Positions 1 through 5,873 of a stretch of 12,515 nt of DNA are shown one piece after another. Source of the stretch: Collinsella sp. (GTDB lineage: Bacteria; Actinomycetota; Coriobacteriia; Coriobacteriales; Coriobacteriaceae); contig DXZU01000029.1 of the NCBI GenBank assembly GCA_019419525.1, positions 1 to 12,515 on the forward strand. The letters run 5' to 3'. Under the pieces are notes generated by a model. The model saw only the letters and a program-made list of their open reading frames with translations, searched no databases and was not told the origin of the DNA. The position numbers and the translations under genes are program-made. Every line of letters starts with the position of its first letter. Positions within the stretch are counted from its first letter, which is position 1.

Positions 1-287
1 GACTTGCAGCGACGGACCTCGGGACGCTCTTACACCACGTCTGCGCGCGCCACCGCACTTTTGGCCTCTGGCACCGATTTTTGAGGCCATTTGGCTGCCA
101 CCAAACTGGTAACAGTACTCATATTTGGCCTTTTTTGACCACCGGGCTTCCGGCAGACCCCAAAAGCGGGCCCGAATCGCTCGATTCGGACCCGCTGGGG
201 GTAGCGAGCACAATCGAGGCGTAAGAAGCAAGAGAGGGCCATCGCCTAGAATCGTCAGCGCCTAGATATTCAACGAGAGGAAAGACA
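1..287. other. Left-edge region without a convincing gene
   Basis: I see no gene here. Short open frames on the minus strand (about 30-304) have no recognisable domain and look fortuitous. The stretch contains a short inverted repeat (GGCCTC at 63-68 and GAGGCC at 83-88), several TTTTT and TTTTTT runs, and the stronger hairpin at 165-196 annotated separately. It reads like intergenic DNA downstream of a minus-strand gene, or an interspersed repeat. A purine-rich stretch GAGAGGAAAG at 275-284 precedes an ATG at 288 and probably served the degraded transposase that follows. Confidence 0.5.
161..196 (-). terminator. Putative rho-independent terminator (minus strand)
   Basis: The arms AGCGGGCCCGAAT (165-177) and ATTCGGACCCGCT (184-196) pair over 13 positions with one mismatch around a 6-base loop. 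Read on the minus strand the stem is followed immediately by TTTT (161-164) and then GGGG. The T-run is short, so this is a moderate call. It would end a transcript from the right, but no intact minus-strand gene ends just upstream, so it may be a relic or part of a repeat. Confidence 0.4.
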
Positions 288-683
288 ATGGTCCGCAGCG
301 ACATGCTACCCCAGCCGGACCGGGGGCTCGGCCTCGACCGGCCCCAGACCGAGGCATTTCACCGACGAGTTCAAGAGGAAGATAGTCGATCTCCACAACG
401 CCGGAAAGCCCAGGCGCGAGGCCATGGACGAGTGCGACCTCGACAAGAGCACCGTGGAGAGGCGGGTCAAGTCGATAAACGAGACCGGCTCGCCGCGCGC
501 CGCCGACAACCGCACACCCGAGTAGAACCGGATCCTGGAGCCCGAGCGCGAGAACCGCAGGCTCCGGATGGAGGTCGACGTCTTAAGACGAGCGGCGCCA
601 GCATACGCTCGGAAGTCAGGGCCATGGCGGCCAACGGGGGGGCCGCTGCCCCATATCGGCGCAGCGCTGGCATCGAGGCCTTC
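288..683 (+). pseudogene. Degraded IS3-family orfA and start of orfB (transposase remnant)
   Basis: From 355 the frame encodes a typical IS3/IS150-type OrfA: a helix-turn-helix start (HFTDEFKRKIVDLHNAG), then DLDKSTVERRVKSINETGSP, then a zipper-like tail (ENRRLRMEVDVLRRAA) near 550-600. The gene is broken in several ways. The only plausible start, the ATG at 288 behind GAGAGGAAAG, is in a different frame from the HTH. A TAG stop at 523-525 interrupts the OrfA frame. The downstream OrfB start (RAMAANGG, then PISAQRWHRG in another frame) is cut off at 683, where the inverted repeat of the next IS begins. It differs in sequence from the intact transposase next door, so it is a separate older element. 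It cannot encode a working transposase. Confidence 0.75.
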
Positions 684-720
684 TGACCTGTGTCAAGATT
701 TCGGACACGCAAGCTCGAGG
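684..720. repeat. Left terminal inverted repeat of the IS
   Basis: It pairs with 1953-1989 in inverted orientation with about 7 mismatches in 37 positions, clustered at positions 12-15. The TGA at 684-686 also acts as a stop for one frame entering from the left. Confidence 0.85.
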
Positions 721-722
721 AA

Positions 723-1904
723 TCAAGCGGCCATAGGCATGGCCTCGGGCTTGGGCTCGGTTCTCTCGAAGAAGGCCGCCATGGCCTCGGCCGGCACCTT
801 GTAGCCGATCGTCGAGCGGGGCCTTCGGCGGTTGTAGTACGCCTCGATGAACTCGACCACCGCGTGCTTGGCGGAATCCCTGGTCGGGAAGCTGCGCCTG
901 TAGTACATCTCGTTCTTCAGCGTGGCGAGGAACGACTCGGCCACCGCGTTGTCGTGGCAGTTGCCGGTGCGGCTGCAGGACAGCCGCACGTCGTTGTCGC
1001 GCGCCCATTCGGCCAGAAGCCTGCTGGTGTACTGGGCGCCGCGGTCGGCGTGGAATATCGCGTTGCCGGCCACGTAGCCGCGCGATTTGGCCGACGCCAG
1101 CGCCGAAACCACGATGTCGGCGGTCATGCGCTCGGAGAGCGACCAGCCCACCACCATGCGGGTGTTGAGGTCGATGACCGTCGACAGGTACAGCCATCCC
1201 TCGCCGGTGCGCAGGTAGGTGATGTCGCCCACGAGCTTGTAGGTTGGAACGGGACTGGTGAAGTCGCGGCGCACCAGGTCGGGCCGGGGCCTGGCCTTCG
1301 GGTCGGGGATGGTGGTGCGCTTCCTGTCGTTGGGCGTGCAGCCGCGTATTCCCAGCTCGCGCATCAGCTTGCGCACCCTGTACAGGGTCAATCCGGAGAA
1401 CTCGCCGGGCAGGAAGCATTTCACGAACCGGAAGCCGAACCTGCGGTCCGACTCCAGCCACACGCGCCGGACCGCCTCGCGCTCGGCCGACCAGTCTTCT
1501 CGCGGGCAGCCGTTGGAGAGCCACGAGTAGAAGCCCGATCGGCTCACGCCGAGCACGCGGGCCATCATTTTCACCGGGAATTCGGCCTTCTCCGCCAACA
1601 TCATCCGGTAGCATGCGGCTACGCCTGGCTTTTGGCGAAGAAGGCCGCAGCTTTTTTTCAAGAAGGCGTTCTCCATCTCGAGCTCGCGCATGCGCCTTTT
1701 CGCCTCGCGAAGCTCGCGGTCCTCGGCCTTGGGGTCGGGCCCGCCGGCAAGCTCGCGCCGGCGGTTCTGCACCCACTTGTTCACGGTCTTGGAATTCAGG
1801 CCCAGTTCTGCGCAGCATTCCGTTATCGGCCTGCCCGTCGAGATGATGTAGTCGGCGGTCTCGCACCTGAACTCGTCGGTGTACTTGGCGGCTGGGTTGG
1901 ACAT
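723..1904 (-). CDS. IS3-family transposase, OrfA and OrfB fused in one frame
   Basis: This 393-residue protein cuts and joins DNA to move the surrounding IS. Residues 7-50 form an OrfA-type helix-turn-helix (YTDEFRCETADYII, then NSKTVNKWVQNRR), followed by a charged zipper-like helix to about residue 85. Residues 95-180 are the HTH_21-type linker (MMARVLGVSRSGFYSW). The rve/DDE integrase core follows, with D227 (VGDITYL), D287 (FHADRGAQ) and E323 (DNAVAESF), giving the DD(35)E spacing typical of IS3. IS3 elements normally encode OrfA and OrfB in overlapping frames joined by -1 slippage on an A-rich site. Here an A7 run (1652-1658, minus-strand sense) joins them in one frame. The ATG at 1904 has GAGAGGA just upstream. 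The protein looks complete and possibly active. Confidence 0.93.
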   Translation of the reverse strand: MSNPAAKYTDEFRCETADYIISTGRPITECCAELGLNSKTVNKWVQNRRRELAGGPDPKAEDRELREAKRRMRELEMENAFLKKSCGLLRQKPGVAACYRMMLAEKAEFPVKMMARVLGVSRSGFYSWLSNGCPREDWSAEREAVRRVWLESDRRFGFRFVKCFLPGEFSGLTLYRVRKLMRELGIRGCTPNDRKRTTIPDPKARPRPDLVRRDFTSPVPTYKLVGDITYLRTGEGWLYLSTVIDLNTRMVVGWSLSERMTADIVVSALASAKSRGYVAGNAIFHADRGAQYTSRLLAEWARDNDVRLSCSRTGNCHDNAVAESFLATLKNEMYYRRSFPTRDSAKHAVVEFIEAYYNRRRPRSTIGYKVPAEAMAAFFERTEPKPEAMPMAA

Positions 1905-1952
1905 AGCATACCGTCCTCTCGGTCGTCGATGAATGCATTCTAAAGGATTGGG

Positions 1953-1989
1953 CCTCTAGCATGCGTGTCCGAAAAGACGATACAGGTCA
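1953..1989. repeat. Right terminal inverted repeat of the IS
   Basis: It is the inverted partner of 684-720. Its outermost TGA, read on the minus strand at 1989-1987, serves as the stop codon of the flanking membrane-protein gene. Confidence 0.85.
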
Positions 1990-3105
1990 GACAACCCAAT
2001 CAGACGTCGTCTCGAGCGCGTCCTCTGCACGGTCGACCGTGCTTCTGACCTTGGCGCCCTGCTTGAACCACGAGCGCAGGTCCTCGAGGGTGCTGCCCGC
2101 TGCATACACCTTGATTTTTCGACCGCCCTTCGTAGTCACCGTGCAGCGGTCGCCGCTCTCGCTGTTCTCGTGCGCCGTGACCTTCTTGAGGTAATCGCGA
2201 CGGAACGCCACGACGCGGGCATTGCTGATCTCGATGAACCAATCATCGTCGACAAGCGAAGTGCCCGTGGTACCTCGACTTGCCATCTCCTCGGCGAAGG
2301 AGAAGCCGAGTTCGCGCTCCTGCCTGCCGATCTCGAGGATGCCGCGGGCGGGCATACTGAGCATGAGCAGGGGCAGGAGTCCCCCTATGAACAGGAAGAG
2401 GAACGGGACGAGCAAGAGCAAGCGGGCTCCGGCATCGGTGAAAACAGCCATGAAGGCGATCACGAGCGAGAAGACGAGCGCCATGCCGTTGAAAACAATC
2501 GTCAACGGCTTGATGGCAGACCAACACAGGCCCGCCTTGGTCATGGGACCGTCGACGGCGTCCGAGACTTCGATGCCCTCTTCCTCCAGACGGGCGAGGA
2601 GGTTGAGCGAGCACACCCCCTCGAGGCTTATCGAGCAGAACTTCCGGTCGCCCTCGAACAGGTCGATCCTCATCATCTGCGTGTGAAGCGTTGCACGGGT
2701 GATGTGGCCAAACGTCGTCTCCTTGCGGATGCCGAAGGCGTTACGCGAGAGAATTCGCTCACCGTCCACGTCGATGCGCGGGATGCTCAGCAGGGCCCAG
2801 ATGGCCATGCCCGCGAGCGCCATGGCGTGACCGAACCACACAAGTTCGTGGTCCCACTCGCCCAACGAGACGCCCTGCCAGACGTAGACACCCAGCATGA
2901 GCAGTTCGAACGCGACGGCGCAGCAGGCGATGATCGTGCGAATGGCAGCGGGCATGCGCACCGTGAAGCGATCGAGGCTGTCCGTCGCCTCACTGCGCTC
3001 GCGCGCGCCGCGACGGGCGACCCATGCAGTGAGCGGACCGACGATGAACACCACCATCGCCACGCGCAGGAACGATTCGAGTATGTCGCCCATATTAACC
3101 ACCAT
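1987..3105 (-). CDS. Multi-pass membrane protein of unknown function, 3' end fused to the IS terminus
   Basis: I do not recognise the family. The 372-residue product has about five hydrophobic helices, near residues 11-30, 56-77, 89-107, 200-222 and 230-253. Two soluble segments rich in beta-strand pattern follow membrane blocks (about 110-180 and 290-350), each with RI/V-D/K and KG-type turns that could be PH-like folds. This domain idea is tentative. The last two codons (1990-1995) abut the IS end, and the stop TGA at 1989-1987 is the outermost triplet of the IS, so the native C-terminus is probably lost. How much is missing cannot be told. The ATG at 3105 or the one four codons later (3093) could start it, and neither has a strong ribosome-binding site. 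It is divergent from the histidine kinase gene. Confidence 0.75.
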   Translation of the reverse strand: MVVNMGDILESFLRVAMVVFIVGPLTAWVARRGARERSEATDSLDRFTVRMPAAIRTIIACCAVAFELLMLGVYVWQGVSLGEWDHELVWFGHAMALAGMAIWALLSIPRIDVDGERILSRNAFGIRKETTFGHITRATLHTQMMRIDLFEGDRKFCSISLEGVCSLNLLARLEEEGIEVSDAVDGPMTKAGLCWSAIKPLTIVFNGMALVFSLVIAFMAVFTDAGARLLLLVPFLFLFIGGLLPLLMLSMPARGILEIGRQERELGFSFAEEMASRGTTGTSLVDDDWFIEISNARVVAFRRDYLKKVTAHENSESGDRCTVTTKGGRKIKVYAAGSTLEDLRSWFKQGAKVRSTVDRAEDALETTSDWVV

Positions 3106-4351
3106 CCCAATAGAAAACGTGAATTTGGGAGACTATGGCAGAGCGAAGCGATCTGCACGGCATCGTCCGGGTGTTTTCGGCATACGGTGGAAGCTGGTGG
3201 GGGTCGGCGCCGCAACCGGATACGCATTCGGCCTTGCCAACGCCGTTGGCGGCGAGCTTTTCGCCCGACAGGCCTACCCGCTCGTCGTGCATCTGCCGCT
3301 TGTCGTCTACCTGTGCGTACGCTATCGTCTGAGTCCCCTGCTCGCCATCCTGGGCGTTACCAGTGCCTACCTGAGCTGCCAGTTTAGCAACTGGATGGGC
3401 ATCGCCGCATTCGCCGCCACCGATTCGCAGGTCGCGTACTTCGTGGCGCGCATCGTCACCACACTCGGCGTCTTTGCCGTCTTGTTGCATTGGGCAAGCG
3501 ACATCGGCCCCCGCCTGGCGATCAAAAGCCCCACCGAGCTGGAGATTCTGCTCATCCTGCCGCTCGTCTACTACATCTTCGACTACGCCACCAACGTCTA
3601 TACCACGCTCTTCCACTCGGGCTCGGTAGTAACCGTTGAGTTTTTGGCGTTCGCCCTCTGCGCGTTCTACCTTATGTTTCTTGCCGTCTACCTTCGCGAA
3701 TACGAGGCAAAGGAAATCGCCGAGCGCGAGCGCTGGATGCTCGCGACCCGCGACAGCGCGGCCATCAAAGAGCTCGAAGCCTGGCGCCAGTCCGGACGCG
3801 AGCTCTCGGTTCTCCGTCACGACATGCGCCACTACCTGCGCGGTCTAGCGGCCCTGATCGAAGAGGGTCACACCGATGAGGCGCTCGAACGCATCGACGC
3901 GCTCTGCGAGACCAACGATCGCACCGCCGTGCGCCGCTACTGCGCCAACGAAACGGTCAACATTGCGCTCTCGTCGCTTTCCGCGGACATCAACGCACAC
4001 GGCATCACCGCCGACCTGCGCGCCGCCGTGCCCGAAACCGTCCACGTGGGCGATGTCGATCTGTTCAGTGTGGTATCGAACGCACTGGACAATGCCATCG
4101 CCGCGGCGAGCGCCGCCCCCGAAGGCAAGCGGTTTGTCGACCTGGACCTTCGCTACGAAGACGGCCAGCTTCTATTGCTGGTTTCCAACACGTTTGGCCG
4201 TGCGCCGCACATGGTCGACGGCATGCCCGTGGCTCAGCACACTGGGCACGGCTTTGGCACCAAGAGCATTATGCTTGCCGTCGAGCGCATGAACGGCAAC
4301 TGCCAGTTCCGCATTAACGGCGACCGGTTTGAGCTGCGCGCCGTGATGTAG
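3083..4351 (+). CDS. AgrC-like GHKL sensor histidine kinase, orphan, start uncertain
   Basis: An integral-membrane histidine kinase that would sense a signal and phosphorylate a response regulator. With the ATG at 3083 it has 422 residues. The N-terminal half carries about five or six hydrophobic helices (from roughly residue 39 to 205, including LVVHLPLVVYL and LEILLILPLVYYIF). A coiled linker follows, then the phospho-acceptor region LRHDMRHYLRGL with H246. The GHKL ATPase domain has an N-box (SVVSNALDNA, N333 and N337) and a G-box (TGHGFGTKS, about 387-393). The start is doubtful: 3083 overlaps the divergent gene by 23 bases, and the first 38 or so residues are charged and unlike a membrane sensor. 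An ATG at 3135 behind GGGAG opens a better-looking frame that would need one extra base near 3174-3190 to join this one. No response regulator is adjacent. Confidence 0.8.
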   Translation: MSPILTTIPIENVNLGDYGRAKRSARHRPGVFGIRWKLVGVGAATGYAFGLANAVGGELFARQAYPLVVHLPLVVYLCVRYRLSPLLAILGVTSAYLSCQFSNWMGIAAFAATDSQVAYFVARIVTTLGVFAVLLHWASDIGPRLAIKSPTELEILLILPLVYYIFDYATNVYTTLFHSGSVVTVEFLAFALCAFYLMFLAVYLREYEAKEIAERERWMLATRDSAAIKELEAWRQSGRELSVLRHDMRHYLRGLAALIEEGHTDEALERIDALCETNDRTAVRRYCANETVNIALSSLSADINAHGITADLRAAVPETVHVGDVDLFSVVSNALDNAIAAASAAPEGKRFVDLDLRYEDGQLLLLVSNTFGRAPHMVDGMPVAQHTGHGFGTKSIMLAVERMNGNCQFRINGDRFELRAVM

Positions 4352-4352
4352 G

Positions 4353-4385
4353 GGCTGCCGCCAGCCTCGCTACAGCGGCGCAGCC
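4353..4385. terminator. Weak hairpin between convergent genes
   Basis: GGCTGCCGC (4353-4361) can pair with GCGGCGCAGCC (4375-4385) if two bases bulge. It lies between and partly over the ends of the convergent kinase gene and the next minus-strand gene, where a bidirectional terminator would be expected. There is no T-run on either side, so support is weak. Confidence 0.25.
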
Positions 4386-4945
4386 GCCGGGGTCAGCTGC
4401 TTGATGTAGGCCCACATGCGCTGCTTGGCGGCCTTGTCGGTGAGCGCCGCCTCAAAACCGTCGAGCGCCAGCACGCGGCGCCCCTGCACATGGGCGACCA
4501 GGCCGGGCTTGAGCATGGCAGTGTCAAAGTCATCAATCGCCACAAGCATATCGGCATAGGTCTCGCGCATGACATCGGCCGCGCTGTTGTCCAGCAGCAG
4601 CACCGCCTCGGGGTCTAAGGTCTCCAGCGCCTCGCGGAACAGATCGCACGTCAGGGCCTCGCCCGCCGCGACCGCTCCGTCGCCCGCGCCGGCGACGCTT
4701 GCCAGCACGCAAAAATCCTCGGGGGCATATCCGATGGCGCCGAGCGCCTTGCGCAACGCGGCGCCATCCGCGCCGGCAGCCAGCTCGCCGCCCGAGCACT
4801 CGGCTTCATCCAAATCGCCTTTGACCAGCACAATCGGCGAGCACGCGTTGCCCGCGATACGCACACCGCGATCTGCAAGCGACGCGAGCTCCTGCTCGGT
4901 CGCCTGAGCGATGGCTTCTTTTTTCTGGCTTTGTGACGTGGGCAT
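4370..4945 (-). CDS. Diverged uracil-DNA-glycosylase-fold-like protein, probably non-catalytic
   Basis: The 191-residue product is not a clear member of a named family, but its layout follows family 4/5-type uracil-DNA glycosylases. A strand SPIVLVKGD sits where those enzymes have the GEGPG catalytic loop. A helix with AALRKALGAIGYAPEDFCVL follows, where they have L..iGl.r.dvyi. CDLFREALETLDPEAVLLLDNSAADVM matches their C..fL..qi..l.P.viv.lG..A helix. The end KQRMWAYIKQL matches their closing KR..W.dl. helix. The GEGPG, QGRPF and HPS signature residues are not present, and the N-terminal CxxC pair of the iron-sulfur forms is missing, so glycosylase activity is unlikely. The ATG at 4945 has GGAG five bases upstream. 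An in-frame ATG at 4975 is less likely because a TATAAT box overlaps it. Confidence 0.72.
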   Translation of the reverse strand: MPTSQSQKKEAIAQATEQELASLADRGVRIAGNACSPIVLVKGDLDEAECSGGELAAGADGAALRKALGAIGYAPEDFCVLASVAGAGDGAVAAGEALTCDLFREALETLDPEAVLLLDNSAADVMRETYADMLVAIDDFDTAMLKPGLVAHVQGRRVLALDGFEAALTDKAAKQRMWAYIKQLTPAAAPL

Positions 4946-4973
4946 GCGCTCTCCAATCGTTTGCGTGCCCACC

Positions 4974-4979
4974 ATTATA
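4974..4979 (-). promoter_or_regulatory. Possible -10 box (TATAAT) for the UDG-like gene
   Basis: A perfect TATAAT on the minus strand lies 29 bases upstream of the preferred ATG at 4945. No good TTGACA-like -35 is visible at the right spacing (the sequence near 4997-5002 reads ACCACT), so the call rests on the -10 alone. It supports the downstream start. Confidence 0.4.
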
Positions 4980-5081
4980 TAAAAGAGCCGCCCGCGAGTG
5001 GTTGCTTTGCGGGCCGCTGGGTATAAGCACGGTCGTACTGAGTTTTACGCGGCCGAGCCGCGTCACATTATGGAGGTCACC

Positions 5082-5402
5082 ATGGCTGACATTAAGCAGA
5101 TTACCCCCGAGAATTTCGATTCCGTCGTTAACGACAGCCTTCCCGTGCTGGTCGATTTTTGGGCACCCTGGTGCGGTCCCTGCCGCTCGCTCTCGCCCAT
5201 CGTTGACGAGGTTGCCGACGAGCTGGCGGGCAAGCTTGCCGTTGCCAAATGCAACGTCGACGACAACCAGGACCTGGCCATGAAGTATGGCGTCATGAGC
5301 ATCCCCACGCTGATTGTCTTTAAGAACGGCGAGGAAATTGACCGCTCGGTTGGCGCGCTGCCCAAGGCGAGGCTGCAGGCGCTGCTGGAGAAGCACCTGT
5401 AA
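5082..5402 (+). CDS. trxA: Thioredoxin
   Basis: A 106-residue cytosolic disulfide reductase that hands electrons from thioredoxin reductase to proteins such as ribonucleotide reductase and peroxiredoxins. The whole protein is one thioredoxin fold of standard length. The redox motif WCGPC holds C31 and C34, the buried D25 (LVDFWAPW) is present, and the cis-proline is P75 (MSIPTL). The ATG at 5082 follows GGAGG at 5072-5076 with ideal spacing. The frame stays open upstream to about 4998, but that extension is not thioredoxin-like. It is divergent from the UDG-like gene with about 136 bases between. A TATAAG at 5022-5027 might be its -10 box. It is probably monocistronic, since a strong terminator lies about 110 bases downstream. 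Confidence 0.97.
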   Translation: MADIKQITPENFDSVVNDSLPVLVDFWAPWCGPCRSLSPIVDEVADELAGKLAVAKCNVDDNQDLAMKYGVMSIPTLIVFKNGEEIDRSVGALPKARLQALLEKHL

Positions 5403-5514
5403 TACGCTTGTTACTTACCCGCCGTCCATGAGCGCTTTTGCACCGCTCGCCGGACTTCTGGATGCACCGAGTGCAACCACGGATAGTATGGTAGTCACAA
5501 ACAGCCCCCAGTGA

Positions 5515-5551
5515 ACGGGTGCGGGTCGCACAGACTCGCACCCGTTTTCTT
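5515..5551 (+). terminator. Rho-independent terminator after trxA
   Basis: ACGGGTGCGGGT (5515-5526) pairs with ACTCGCACCCGT (5534-5545) as a 12-bp stem with one G-T pair and a 7-base loop, followed by TTTT, C, TT. It should end the trxA transcript and insulate the nickel-linked genes. The 112 bases between the trxA stop and this stem are longer than needed. Confidence 0.85.
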
Positions 5552-5623
5552 ATGCAGCTGCGCGCAGAGCGGGCGTAGTAAAATCTGAACCACTGAACTA
5601 CCCCATACAAAAGGAGATTTCCC

Positions 5624-5872
5624 ATGCATGATGTTGGAATGAACATGAGCCAGCTTGCCATGAGCGTCAAGCAGGTCGACGACACCATCGAGCTCGCCCA
5701 CGAATGGAGCCATCAGTTGCTGCATGCGACCGAAAATTTTGACATGGAGCGCATCGGCGCCAAGCTCGAGGCGGCCATGGCCGCGTTGCACGAGGCGCAT
5801 GACGCGCTCGAGGGCTACGAGGAAGCCATCGAGGCCGACCACAACTCCGTCGGCTCCGTGAAGCTGGTGTAA
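5624..5872 (+). CDS. Small helical His-rich protein next to nikR, function unknown
   Basis: I do not recognise this 82-residue protein. It has no signal peptide or membrane segment and should be cytosolic. It appears to be two amphipathic helices (about 9-37 and 40-73), acidic and alanine-rich in the second. H26, H30 and H34 (HEWSHQLLH) lie four residues apart, on one helical face. H56 and H59 form a second pair, and H2 and H73 lie near the ends. The N-terminus is rich in methionine (M1, M6, M8, M13). The ATG follows AAGGAG (5611-5616) at 7-base spacing, a strong site. Its stop is one base from the nikR start, so the two are very likely cotranscribed and translationally coupled. A role in nickel handling is inferred from position and histidines only. 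Confidence 0.88.
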   Translation: MHDVGMNMSQLAMSVKQVDDTIELAHEWSHQLLHATENFDMERIGAKLEAAMAALHEAHDALEGYEEAIEADHNSVGSVKLV

Positions 5873-5873
5873 C

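Larger units (their letters stand above)
684..1989 (-). mobile_element. IS3-family insertion sequence, structurally complete
   Basis: The left end (684-720) begins TGACCTGTGTC and ends GCTCGAGG. The reverse complement of the right end (1953-1989) begins TGACCTGTATC and ends GCTAGAGG. About 30 of 37 positions match, including a shared TTTCGGACACGCA block. The ends have the TG...CA form usual for IS3-family elements, the length of about 1.3 kb fits, and one transposase gene fills the interior. No target-site duplication is visible: the bases outside the ends are TTC on the left and GAC on the right. The left end interrupts an older IS remnant and the right end interrupts a membrane-protein gene. 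Confidence 0.88.

Noticed and set aside
690..1943. A 417-codon plus-strand open frame across the IS
   Set aside because: It is antisense to the transposase, whose DDE motifs and helix-turn-helix are unmistakable. The product is an Ala/Gly/His/Val-rich low-information sequence typical of GC-rich shadow frames.
2170..3387. A 405-codon plus-strand open frame opposite the membrane-protein gene
   Set aside because: It is charged, rich in D, E, R, H and Q, and has no domain. The minus-strand frame has clear membrane helices, so this is a shadow.
5022..5027. TATAAG upstream of trxA as a promoter
   Set aside because: Possible, but the only -35-like sequences (TTGCTT at 14-base spacing, TGGTTG at 17) are poor, so it is mentioned under trxA and not listed as a site.
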